Below, piece by piece: positions 1 through 9,325 of a stretch of DNA of 64,000 nt; positions within the stretch are counted from its first letter, which is position 1, and each line of letters opens with the position of its first letter. Location: the NCBI GenBank assembly GCA_950106755.1, contig OX467090.1, positions 12,771,489 through 12,835,488 of the forward strand. The letters are read 5' to 3'. The translations under genes were made by a program, and so were the position numbers. The notes under the pieces were generated by a model that searched no databases, was not told the DNA's origin, and saw only the letters and a program-made list of their open reading frames with translations. The DNA is from Climacium dendroides. Taxonomy: Eukaryota > Streptophyta > Bryopsida > Hypnales > Climaciaceae.

Positions 1-1160
1 CCCTTGCTCCCTTCCTTCCTTGACTCCTATCCTTTGGCTACAGATTTTTTTCAACCTCAACTTTGTGTATTTGTCTTTAATCCCTAATTGTCTAAGGCAC
101 CAAATTATCACGTTTCAAATATTGTGAAGTTAGATAAAACCTAACCAGATTTCTATTTTTAGTAGTTTATATTTTTGCAAAACTCTATTTGAAGTTTAAT
201 TGAAGCATTAAATTAAAAATCCGATTTTAAAAATGGATGATTATGATTTTTCTATTCAAGATTTTGTGCAAGGCTACCCATTGCAATCTTGACTTCATGT
301 AGTATTGAGGGTTCTTGGAAATGAGCCTCAAATACACTAGATTGTGGAAAAAAAATCACATAAGAAATTCATTTAAAAAAATTATAGAATAGATTTTGGA
401 AAGCCATAAATTGATTAGGGTTGTGCATGTTGGGCCTTATAACCTCATATATTTTGGGGGTGACCAACTTTGTAGATTTCATATGTGAAAAGAAATTTGA
501 AAGATTTTTGAACATATTGACTTTTCCAACATATTGACTACATGGACAAGTTATAACGTACACATATTTCTTTTCTAAAAATGTTGAAATACAAAAGCCT
601 TCACCTTTTAGAAGCGTTAGCGAAGCCTACTTTTAAAGTTAAATTTTGGTACATTGAATTTGCAATTGGTAGTAAAAGTCATTTTATAATCTTAGAACAA
701 TGTACTTGAACAAGTTAACCAAAGAATCCTATGGTTGAATTTGTTTAAAAAAATTATTGATGAAGACTATAACCATGCTTTTGGAATGAATGGTAATTAA
801 GAAGTATTTGCATGAAATTTTAAGTTAAACATTTGATGCAAAAGAAAACATTTAATCCCTAAATGCTTAAAGCTTGTTTTTAGCTTCTCGAGATTTGCTT
901 TAAATTGAACAAAAGCCAACATTTTGATAAGTTGAATCAATTTTTTTTGAATTGTAACCGTACAAATTCAAACTAGACATGTTAGAGATCACATAGGAAA
1001 AGAAAATTGATTCTTAAAGCTTTATTTAATTTCACAATATTTGAAATGCGAAAATTTGGTGCCTTGAACAATTAGGGGATAAAGGCAAAGACACGAGGTT
1101 GAGGTTGAAGAAACCTGTGGCCAAAGGATAGGAGTCAAGGAAGGAGAGGGAGAAGAGGAG
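1..1160. mobile_element. Element with long terminal inverted repeats, cut by window edge
   Basis: Bases 1-130 are the imperfect reverse complement of about 1030-1156. Both contain, in opposite orientation, the strings CCAAAGGATAGGAGTCAAGG and TTTGGTGCCTT. The arms are roughly 130 bp and enclose about 900 bp of AT-rich DNA with no credible coding frame. This is the structure of a non-autonomous DNA transposon or foldback element. The left end may lie outside the window, so no target duplication can be read and no superfamily is assigned. Confidence 0.6.
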
Positions 1161-1590
1161 GAGCCAAGGCAAGGAGCGAAGGGAACGGACATAGGGAACA
1201 GAGGGGTAGCAGGGGTCCCACTACGCCTATCAGCCCCCCTTTTGTTTGAGGGGGGTGTTTAACGTCCGGATAACATTGTTAACTGGGCTCCTGCCTTCCC
1301 CTGTCAAGGAGGGATAATTCTCCTCTTGATCCCTGGTAGTGCAATTCAGTTATAATACAAGCAAAACCATTGGCTAGCCAAATAGTCTTCCCTCTGTGAT
1401 TTAGCGGCTGCCACAAAGCCTGACAAAGATTGACAACTCTAGATTGGCCATATTGAATGATGGCTACAGTAAATGCACATGTGGTAGCGCTGGGGGCTTC
1501 TGTTTCCGTAGGGAGCGAAAGGGACCTCCACAACGTTGGTAAGCAATGTTATGCAAGGCACAGGGAATGTCACCATGGTGCTCTATGAAG
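1161..1590. other. Purine-rich and mixed spacer, no gene recognised
   Basis: A purine-rich stretch (about 1155-1215) is followed by TTTGTTTGAGGGGGG and TGTTTAACG near 1240-1263. That looks like the polypurine tract and LTR start of a copia-type element, but no second LTR or copia coding sequence is seen. An 84-codon minus-strand frame at 1279-1533 has no recognisable domain and I do not call it a gene. Confidence 0.35.
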
Positions 1591-1654
1591 TCAATAATTG
1601 AAGGCTATTCCTTGAAATGAAGGAGACAATGAGTTTTTTTTGATAGAAAAAGTA

Positions 1655-1905
1655 CAAAGGTGAAGGCACCCATTTCTAACCAACACCCCATCGACAATCA
1701 ATAGGGTGTAGTATTTCCAACCAAGGTTGAAATAGATTTCCAAACGAAGCTTGGAATGTGTTTTTTCCTTCTTTTTAAGGTTTGGACTATTAAGTTCATG
1801 ACACATGTCCCAAAGTAGTGAGCAAGAAAGTAAGAAGCAATAAACAAAAAAGTAGTTCATGAATGATTGGAATTAAAAGAGTCTATACATTGGCTATGGG
1901 TCCGG
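1655..1905 (+). repeat. Dispersed repeat, copy 1 (interrupted by the gypsy insertion)
   Basis: The segment containing AAGGTGAAGGCACCCATT, GAAGCTTGGAATGTG and AAAGTAGTGAGC reappears at about 60651-60885 on the same strand with scattered substitutions. The retrotransposon at 1906 interrupts the locus. Its continuation after 10744 does not obviously match the flank of copy 2, so the repeat probably ended near the insertion point. Function unknown; it is likely a transposon fragment. Confidence 0.7.
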
Positions 1906-3324
1906 TGTCGTGATGTGGGTCGTCTACTATTTGAATTAGACATCTTGTTAGTTGAAAAATTAGTTGTTAGTATTGTATGTTGTGAATTGCTAGTCGTGTG
2001 GTATGTAAGTGTTAGGAGCCTTAGTCTTGACTATGTTGTTGCCGGTTGATAACCGGTTGTTAGTAGTTGATACTAGGGTAGTGGAGTTAGGGTTAGGGTT
2101 AGCCGGCAGCTAGCCGCCGGGGTTTGTGGTGGCTACTAGTGGCAAAGGCTGGTCCTTTGCTCTCTCTCTTTTTTTCTTGTCTCTTGGAGGGTTGGAGGAG
2201 GTGGAGGTACTTGAGTGAGTGAGTTGTGTTGTTGTTATGAGAGGTTTATTTGAAGTAAAGTATTGATTTGGGGAGCTTTTGTGTAACATTTTGCAAGAAT
2301 ATTAGTTGAGTGCTATATTTTGGATTTGGGTTTTTGAAGAGTTGATACATAAGTGTGCCAAGTTTCAAATCTAGATCTACTATGGAGAAAAAGTTATGAG
2401 GCGTTGAAGTGGAGGTGTTTGGATTTTAAGGCAACCAAGGAGGGTATATGGAGGAGCGTCATTCTTATTGGATTTTTGTGATATGAACGTGAAACTTGGA
2501 GGGTACTCTTCTTATCTTATCTTCTACTTTGTGCCAAAATTTTAGCTTCAATGGACTTAAGATCAAAGAGTTATGTACAAAATACAACCGGGGTGTAGAG
2601 GCAGTGAAGGTTTAGAAAGTCAGTATTGAGGTAATGTCCACTAAAGTTGGACAGTATCTTAGATTGAGTTGAAAGTTGGTATAGAAGTATTTAAGTAGTT
2701 GATCTACAATGTGGCAAAGTTACAAGTCATTTGGAACTACTGTCCAATAGTTATGTTAGATCAAAGTTAGGTATGAGAGTTTAGGGAAATTTGATAAGGG
2801 TTAGGAAGTCAGTATTGGGGTAATGTCCACCAAAGTTGGACAGTATCTTAGATTGAGTTGAAAGTTGGTATAAGAGTATTTAAGTAGTTGATCTACAATG
2901 TGGCAAAGTTTCAAGTCATTTGGAACTACTGTTCAATAGTTATGGTAGATCAAAGTTAGGTATGAGAGTTTAGGGAAATTTGACAAGGGTTAGGAAGTCA
3001 GTATTGGGGTAATGTCCACCAAAGTTGGACAGTATCTTGGATTGAGTTGAAATTTGGTTTGAGAGTATTTAAGTAACTGATCTATAATGTGACAAAGTTT
3101 CAAGTCATTTGGAATTACTGTCCAATAGTTATGCTAAATCAAAGCTAAATATGACAATTTCTAGGTTATTGAAGGATTAATAGGATAGGGATTTGGGAAT
3201 ATAGGGACCTTGAAGGTAGGATTATGATCATTTAGGGTGTTTAGGGAGATTATTGATGTATACAAAGCACTTTCACAGCAAAAGCTCAATGCTATTCCGA
3301 ACCTAATCACAAAACCTTGTGACA
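1906..3324 (+). repeat. 5' LTR of the gypsy element
   Basis: Matches 9326-10744 base for base on visual comparison, except position 1907 (G here, A at 9327). Starts TGTCGTGATG and ends TTGTGACA. It contains three tandem copies of a 189-bp unit (starting with AGTCAGTATTG at 2618, 2807 and 2996) that fill the last third. LTRs normally carry the promoter and polyadenylation signals; I cannot place those exactly. Confidence 0.96.
2618..3165 (+). repeat. Three 189-bp tandem repeats inside the 5' LTR
   Basis: The string CAGTATTG starts at 2621, 2810 and 2999, an exact 189-bp period. Each unit carries GTCCAC(C/T)AAAGTTGGACAG, itself a small inverted repeat, and GATCTA(C/T)AATGTG. Unit 3 is more diverged towards its 3' end. 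The same array sits in the 3' LTR at 10038-10585. Repeated blocks in LTR U3 regions often act as enhancers; that role is inference here. Confidence 0.9.
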
Positions 3325-3385
3325 TCTTTTGGTAAACCCGATGTGAAAAGTTTGGAGTGGTGGTGCTTTGTATATTATTTGAGTT
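3325..3385 (+). promoter_or_regulatory. Primer-binding-site region and gag leader
   Basis: Only 61 bp separate the 5' LTR from the gag start. The first bases after the LTR read TCTTTTGGTAAACCCGATG. The common plant primer site, complementary to initiator tRNA-Met (TGGTATCAGAGC), shares only its first five bases, TGGTA. The element may use another tRNA or another priming route; TGGTAAACCCGATG is the best candidate. Confidence 0.5.
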
Positions 3386-5716
3386 ATGGGGGATCATCAT
3401 GGACCAAGGGGTGGTCCACTTGGCATGTTGGATGATGGCACGATGAGGATGTTTGAGGCATTCAACTTGTTTATGAGGCAACAACAAGTTGAGCAACGAA
3501 GAGAGGCAATGGCAACCAAAGCATTGCATTCTATTGTGAACAAGATGGATCAATTTGATGGACGGGATATTTCAAAGTATGCTCGGTTTTATGCACAAGA
3601 GATGGAGTTGAATCGGGTTTCAGAGCGTGAGATGGTTGAGAGTTTTGAGCTCTCCGTGGTTCCTGAGATTCGTGGAAGAGTGAGAGAGTTAAGAGAGAGT
3701 GATGGCGGAACTTGGGGGTCATTTTTACAAGCATTGAAGGAGGAATTTTTTATGGAGGATTCTGAGAGGGTAACCAAGAGAACATTCTTGGAGTGGGTGG
3801 TACGTCCTAATAAGGGCCTATCAGCAAATGAACTATTGAGGGAGTTTGAGCGTCAATATATGCAATTGACGGGAACTGAGAAGACAACTTTGGATGTGGA
3901 GAAGACGGAGTTGTTTATACAAGTGGCCGATCCATGGTTGCAAGAGATGCTCGAGCCACTTTTGGAGGACCGAAATGAAGAGCGTGGTTTAAAAACCGAT
4001 TGGAAGGAGGTTGAAGGTGCTGTATCATTGCTTACAAAAAGACAACGACGGAGGGATAAGACCATTGTGAGTGATGCTAAATTGGAGGCAACTCCAATGA
4101 CACATTCTTATCGCAAACCATCTTATGGTAAGCCACATGTACCTTTGAAACTTGATGAATCGGGGAATTCGGCTATGGATGAATTAGTCAAGGGTATGCG
4201 AGACTTGAAATTGAAGATGGCCAAACTTGAAGAGAAAAACCATGGACATATTGATGCATCAAATCAATCATCGGGGACAAAATCTGGACCAAGTGGAGGA
4301 AGGTTGCCTCCACGTTGTATGTGGTGCGATAGTTTTGAGCATTCACGAAGGGATTGTCCTCATTTTACGGAGGCATTACGCAATGACATTGTGTTTTTCA
4401 AAGAAGGAAGGATTCATGCAAGAGAGACTGGATTGCCATTGGAGACCAACTTTGGTAAGAGAGGTATGAAGGCATTAGTAGAAGGTACATCTAAAGTACA
4501 TGCAATCTCAAGCAATGAGGGAATTACTTATGGAGTTGGACTTGTTTATGATTGTGCGGGTTCAAGTGTTGAGCAATTGAATCAGAAATGTGCATTGTGG
4601 CCAGATGCTATGAAATTTGCTGAAAGCAAAGAATTTTCTAAAGATACTCTACTTCTTGCTGGTGAGTCTATCCGCCATACTACAGGTTGGAATGATTCAG
4701 TTGATAGCCTATCAGTTCATGCTTATATTGCAAGGAGCCATCATGAAGCTGTGGTGGAAGAAAAACGTAAAAGAGATGAGGTTGGTGAAGGTCCATCAAA
4801 AAGAATTACTAGAGCGGAGAAAGGGAAACAACAACCACGTGAGGAGGCAATGAAGGAAGCATCTTCCAAAGAGAAAGGCAAGGCTCCGACTTACAAATTA
4901 CAATCGGATATTGAAGCGGCTACGGATTTGAAGAAAGTATTGGAAGATCGCATTTTGAGTGGGAAGGTGGAATTTACGCTTGGAGAAGTTCTTGGGATTG
5001 CTAAGCGTGAATTTCATGAGGTTATTATTGATATTATTAAGTGGAAGAGACAAATTATGGGTGATACTGTATCTTCAAATGTACAAGGAAGAAGAGGGGT
5101 GGAAGATGATAAAGAAGAAGAATGTACATATGGAGGTGTTTGTGTAGGGCTTATCGGAGAAGGAAGAGAAATTCAAGCTTCAAGTCATTTCTCCCATAAT
5201 CATTGGGCAAGGGCTACAACGGAAACTTTGGTGAAATTGGGAGATCTTGAGGAGCCCCTAGTTGCATTGATTGACCATGGTTCAGAGATTAATTTGATGT
5301 CAAGAGAATTATATGAGAAGGGAAAATGGCCTATTGACACTGATCACGGATGGTTAATTCGTGCAGCAAACAATGCACGTGGGAGTTTATACGGGGCTTG
5401 TCCAAATGTGAAGGTGACAATTGGAGATGTGAGTGATGAGCAAAATATCTTTGTACAAGACTCTTCTACATATCCTATCATCCTTGGGCAACCATACATT
5501 ACATCTATGCGGATGGAGACAAAGGTTATGGACAACGGATCGGCTTACGCACGGATTAGAAGTCGAGATGGGAAGCGGGCAGTTCAATTTTTAACGGTAT
5601 GTGCAAATCATGAACGAAACCGGGATACATTGAGAACTCGACCTTTGCCAAGGGTGAGCAAAGAGTTTGGTGATCATCATGACCATATGGAGGATTTTCA
5701 CCACATGCCATTGTAA
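3386..5716 (+). CDS. Gag-protease protein of the gypsy element
   Basis: An intact 776-codon frame. The first ~230 residues are charged and helical, as in plant gypsy Gag capsid regions. A CCHC zinc knuckle (C-x2-C-x4-H-x4-C) lies at about residues 311-324 and would bind element RNA. A long charged linker leads to an aspartic-protease-like segment near residue 630 with ALIDHGSEINLM, where the usual D-S/T-G catalytic triplet reads D-H-G; further on, ILGQPYI fits the second half of such a protease fold. The frame ends with TAA at 5714-5716. The pol frame (one base back) is open from 5683, giving a 34-base overlap. Translation as Gag-Pro-Pol would need a -1 shift, or the overlap reflects an indel. 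Confidence 0.9.
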   Translation: MGDHHGPRGGPLGMLDDGTMRMFEAFNLFMRQQQVEQRREAMATKALHSIVNKMDQFDGRDISKYARFYAQEMELNRVSEREMVESFELSVVPEIRGRVRELRESDGGTWGSFLQALKEEFFMEDSERVTKRTFLEWVVRPNKGLSANELLREFERQYMQLTGTEKTTLDVEKTELFIQVADPWLQEMLEPLLEDRNEERGLKTDWKEVEGAVSLLTKRQRRRDKTIVSDAKLEATPMTHSYRKPSYGKPHVPLKLDESGNSAMDELVKGMRDLKLKMAKLEEKNHGHIDASNQSSGTKSGPSGGRLPPRCMWCDSFEHSRRDCPHFTEALRNDIVFFKEGRIHARETGLPLETNFGKRGMKALVEGTSKVHAISSNEGITYGVGLVYDCAGSSVEQLNQKCALWPDAMKFAESKEFSKDTLLLAGESIRHTTGWNDSVDSLSVHAYIARSHHEAVVEEKRKRDEVGEGPSKRITRAEKGKQQPREEAMKEASSKEKGKAPTYKLQSDIEAATDLKKVLEDRILSGKVEFTLGEVLGIAKREFHEVIIDIIKWKRQIMGDTVSSNVQGRRGVEDDKEEECTYGGVCVGLIGEGREIQASSHFSHNHWARATTETLVKLGDLEEPLVALIDHGSEINLMSRELYEKGKWPIDTDHGWLIRAANNARGSLYGACPNVKVTIGDVSDEQNIFVQDSSTYPIILGQPYITSMRMETKVMDNGSAYARIRSRDGKRAVQFLTVCANHERNRDTLRTRPLPRVSKEFGDHHDHMEDFHHMPL

Positions 5717-7227
5717 GGCGGGATTGCAATGGTAAAAAAAGTGATGGCTTCCCGCCTAGTAGACAAATTGATGAAGCCATACTAGGGAATTTTGTGGGTG
5801 TATCACGAGATGGATTTATTTTATTTAAAAATGTAAAAGAATTGAAGAGAGAAGAGAAACTCCATGCTAAAAATCTTGAGCATGAATTGAAGAAGAATGG
5901 TGAGCTTGACGACGATGAGTATATATTGGGTATGTTTGAAGAATCATGTTTTGGTGATACAATGGGGGATTTACATTTTGTATTGAACTTGGATTTTGGA
6001 GGTGATGATAAAATAGTAAAGGTGCACTCAATGGATTTTTATGATGAGATTAAAAAGTTTATGGAGATGCGGGAAGTGATAGTGGAGACTAAATATAAGA
6101 CCGTGGCAAAGAAGGTTAAACCAGTGGCATTACCACTACCACTTGATTTTGAAAAGAAGGTAGAAAGGGCTTCTATGCAACCAAATTTGAGAGATCCAAA
6201 GAAGATAGGACATGAATTTACAGATGAATCATTGGATGGATTAAAAATTGGAGGTGAAGACTTTTTGATGGATAATGAGAGAAAATATTTTAAAGAAATG
6301 CTTTCACGACATGGTAAAGCATTTGCTTTTGAATCGCACGAGATTGGGTGTGTTGATCCAAGTGTTGTGGCACCTATGGTTATTTTCACAATTCCACATG
6401 TACCTTGGAATTTGAGGCCTATTCCAGTACCAAGAGCTCATTTGCCAAAGTTAGTGGAATTACTCAATGAAAAGATTAAGATGGGAATTTTAGAGCCTTC
6501 TATTGCACCATATTCAAATCGGTGGTTCACAGTGCCAAAGAAAAACGGAACATTGCGATTTATTCAAGATATGCAACCGGTGAATAAGGTGACTATTAGA
6601 AATATGGGCTCAAGTCCAATTGTTGATGAATTTGCAGAAGCATTTGCTGGGAGAGCAATTTATTCAATGGGTGATTTATATTCGAGTTATGACCAATTTC
6701 AATTGGCGTTACAAAGTAGAGATTTGACCACAATGCGAACACCATTGGGCTTAGTGAGAATGTGCACATTACCGCAAGGAGCTACAAATTTCGTGGCGCA
6801 TATGATGAGTGGAATGAATAAGGTATTGAGGGATTTCATTCCGGATAAAACTATGCCATTTCTTGATGACGTGCCTATCAAAGGATGCTTGGAAGAAGAA
6901 AAAGATGAGACTTTGGATTTAAAGGGGTGCCGGAAATTCGTTGCAGATCATATTATTGATTGTGAAAAGATTTTAACAAAGTTGGAAGATGTTCACTTAA
7001 CATTGTCAGGAGTGAAGTCAGTATTTGGAGTTGAAGAAGTTTTGATTGTGGGACATATGTGTGGACCTTATGGACGCAAACCATCTATAGAAAAGGTGGA
7101 TGCAATTATGAAGATGAAGGAATGTGCAAATACTACGGAAGTTCGAAGGTTTTTGGGGGCTTGTATGTTTTATCACATTTGGATTCACATTTTGCACATG
7201 TTGCCGATCCATTGTATTATTTGTTGA
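5683..7227 (+). pseudogene. Pol, reverse transcriptase part (frame ends at a frameshift)
   Basis: The frame is open from 5683 without needing an ATG; the first start-like codon used by the open frame is GTG at 5794. Reverse transcriptase motifs follow in order: LRFIQDMQPVNK, the LPQGATNF block, and the active-site block MPFLDDVPIKG at 6853-6885, with F-L-D-D where plant elements usually have Y/F-x-D-D. Near 7188 the homology leaves this frame and continues in the +2 frame (HFAHVADPLYYLLRKG at about 7189-7230), so a one-base loss is likely. The reading frame then runs only into junk to 7227. The enzyme family copies element RNA into DNA in cytoplasmic particles. Confidence 0.9.
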
Positions 7228-8105
7228 GAAAAGGCCAAAAATTTAAATGGGAAGAGCAACAAAGTAAGGCCATGAAGAAGTTGAAGAAACTTCTTTCTTC
7301 ACCACCTACTTTGAAAAAGATTATTTATGATTCGAATAAACTAGTGATATTGACAGTTGACGCTAGTCCGGTAGGGATTGGGTGGGCTATTGGACAAGAT
7401 GATGATGATGGAAAGAGGTATGTAACAAGATTTGGAGCAAAGGTTTTGAATGTTCGACAACGAGATTATGCACAAGTCAAGAGGGAGTTGTGGGGAGTAG
7501 TAACCGCTATGAAGAGTGAAAAAGAATATTTGATAGGAGCGTCGGTGGTTGTGGAGACAAATTGTCTTCCTCTCTTGGGTATGATTTCGAGTTGTTCTAC
7601 ACCAGATATTGCAATGTTGAGGTGGATTGCATATATTAAGTCTTTGAATCCAGAATTCAAACATATTGCAGGGAAAGATAATGCAGTTGCAGATATATTG
7701 TCACGAGCACGATATGATAATGAAGAAGGAATGGTGGATGATGAAGAAGATGTAGGCATAAACTTTTATTCAAATACATTGATAAAAGGAGAAGGTTTAT
7801 GTTTGGCTACACCACTTGAGTTGTTCTCTGAGGAGTTGTATGATGGTGAATGGTTACAAATTGGAAGGTATTTGACTTCATTGAAGCGACAAGAGGGATG
7901 GACGGACAAAGAATTCAAAGAACTTAGAAAGAAGGCTTATGGATATTTTTTACAAGGTGGATTTTTATGGAAACATCCAAAGCGAAGGGGTGGTATACCA
8001 CAAAGAGTATTATGTGGTTTGGAATTGCAACAAAGTATCATCAAAGAATTTCATGAGAGTTGGTGGGCGGGACATCGAGGTGTATGGCAACTTTTGCAAA
8101 ATTAA
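7190..8105 (+). pseudogene. Pol, RNase H domain and integrase zinc-finger start
   Basis: After the frameshift near 7188, pol continues here. RNase H motifs: LTVDASPVGIGW (first catalytic Asp near 7359), RELWGVV (catalytic Glu), VETN in place of the usual TDN/TDH, and HIAGKDNAVADILSRA at the end. The integrase HHCC finger begins with H-x6-H (HESWWAGH, about 8051-8074). Near 8088-8092 the homology moves to the next frame, again consistent with a one-base loss, and this frame stops at 8105. An ATG at 7059 lies upstream in this frame but in sequence that codes for RT in the other frame, so it is not a real start. Confidence 0.88.
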
Positions 8106-9148
8106 AAGAGAAATATTGGTGGAAAGGCATGTATAAGGATGTAGTGGATTTTGTTGGATCATGTGAGACTTGTCAAATATATTCAAACATACGTCATCGA
8201 GATGGATTACATTCTACTTATCCACTATCCATTCATTTTAAATGGGTGGTAGATCTTGTTGTAATGCCTATGGGATTTGGACAAAAGAAATATTTGGCAC
8301 TTGCTAGGGAGGATTTATCAAACCAAGTTGAAGGCCGAGCACTTTGAACAAAGACAACGGAAGGTGTATGTCGATTTCTTTTGGAAGATGTTATATGTCG
8401 GTATGGTTGTATTGGAAAAATCACTGCGGATAGAGGAGAGTTGGATGCTAAAGAAGCACGAGAGTTCTTTAGCAATTTGGGAATTAAACTTGCATTGACA
8501 ATGGCCTATAATCCAGAAGGTAATGGCAAAAGTGAGCGTGGTCATTCACCAATTGTCAATGCTTTGGTAAAAGCTTGTAATGGCAAAATGAGTGATTGGC
8601 CTAGACCTCTACCATTTGCATTATGGGCAGATCGTACTACACATAGTACGGTTACCGGTTACATGCCAACGGAATTAATGTTTGGACAAAAACCAGTGAT
8701 GCCAATTGAAGAAGTTGTACCAACATGGAGTGTATTGCCTTGGACAGACAATCTTTCTAAAGAAGACTTGTTAGCATTACGTATTCGGCAACTTGAAAGA
8801 AGACCGGAGGATGTTGAGACTGCTACTAAGAAGTTGAAAGAGGCTAGAGAGAAGAACAAAGAGAGGTTTGATCAAAAACATCGGTTGCGCCCAAAACCTA
8901 TTCAGAATGGTGATTGGGTGTTGGTTTATGATAGTAGCTTGGATAATCAACATAGCACAACAAGAAAATTTGCAAAGAGGTGGTTTGGACCGTATGTTGT
9001 TAAACAAGTCTATGACAATGCTACTTATTTACTTCGAGAGCTTGATGGGACGGAATTGAAGATTCCAATTGCGGGTAAGCGAATTAAAATTTTTCAAAGA
9101 AGACATGAAGAACTTTCATTTGAGGACTTCAGTGATGATGGGTTTTAA
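8087..9148 (+). pseudogene. Pol, integrase core and C-terminal domain, with in-frame TGA
   Basis: The integrase finger is completed by SCETCQ (about 8160-8175). The catalytic core has Asp in VVDLVVMPMG (about 8250), a second Asp in ITADRGE (about 8429) and Glu in KSERGH (about 8533), the DDE triad that joins element DNA to the host chromosome. An in-frame TGA at 8345-8347 interrupts the core between the first and second Asp. The C-terminal GPY-type module is clear (RWFGPYVVKQVYDN, about 8974-9020). Translation ends at 9148, about 180 bp before the 3' LTR. Confidence 0.9.
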
Positions 9149-9315
9149 AATGAAGATGGAGAAGATGAACAAGGTAATGAAGATCAAGGCGTCGTTCGAG
9201 AGGTTCAAGATGAAGATTGCGAAGATGTTCAACATTGCCAAGACACCGAGGACTAGAATTGGCCCACATAATTTCTCTTTTAAATTGGCACATACCGGAG
9301 GATGTGCAGGTTTAT
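9149..9315 (+). other. Short untranslated region between integrase and polypurine tract
   Basis: Continues with repeated GAAGATG-type codons in other frames and encodes nothing recognisable. An overlapping frame at 9069-9317 is a shadow. Confidence 0.6.
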
Positions 9316-9324
9316 AAGGGGTGG
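9316..9324 (+). promoter_or_regulatory. Polypurine tract of the gypsy element
   Basis: AAGGGGTGG lies immediately before the 3' LTR start at 9326. A purine run at this place normally primes plus-strand DNA synthesis during reverse transcription. It supports the LTR boundary chosen here. Confidence 0.8.
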
Positions 9325-9325
9325 A

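Noticed and set aside
1240..1270. Copia-type polypurine tract and LTR
   Set aside because: Only the short end-like string is present; no second LTR or coding homology supports it.
1279..1533. 84-codon minus-strand frame upstream of the gypsy element
   Set aside because: No domain, no splice context, and it lies in repeat-like DNA.
2088..2106. TTAGGGTTAGGGTT in the LTR as an interstitial telomere repeat
   Set aside because: Only two units, of the TTAGGG type, while most plants use TTTAGGG; it is present in both LTRs simply because the LTR was copied.
3161..3777. Minus-strand frames opposite the 5' LTR edge and gag
   Set aside because: They overlap the well-supported gag frame and have no family similarity.
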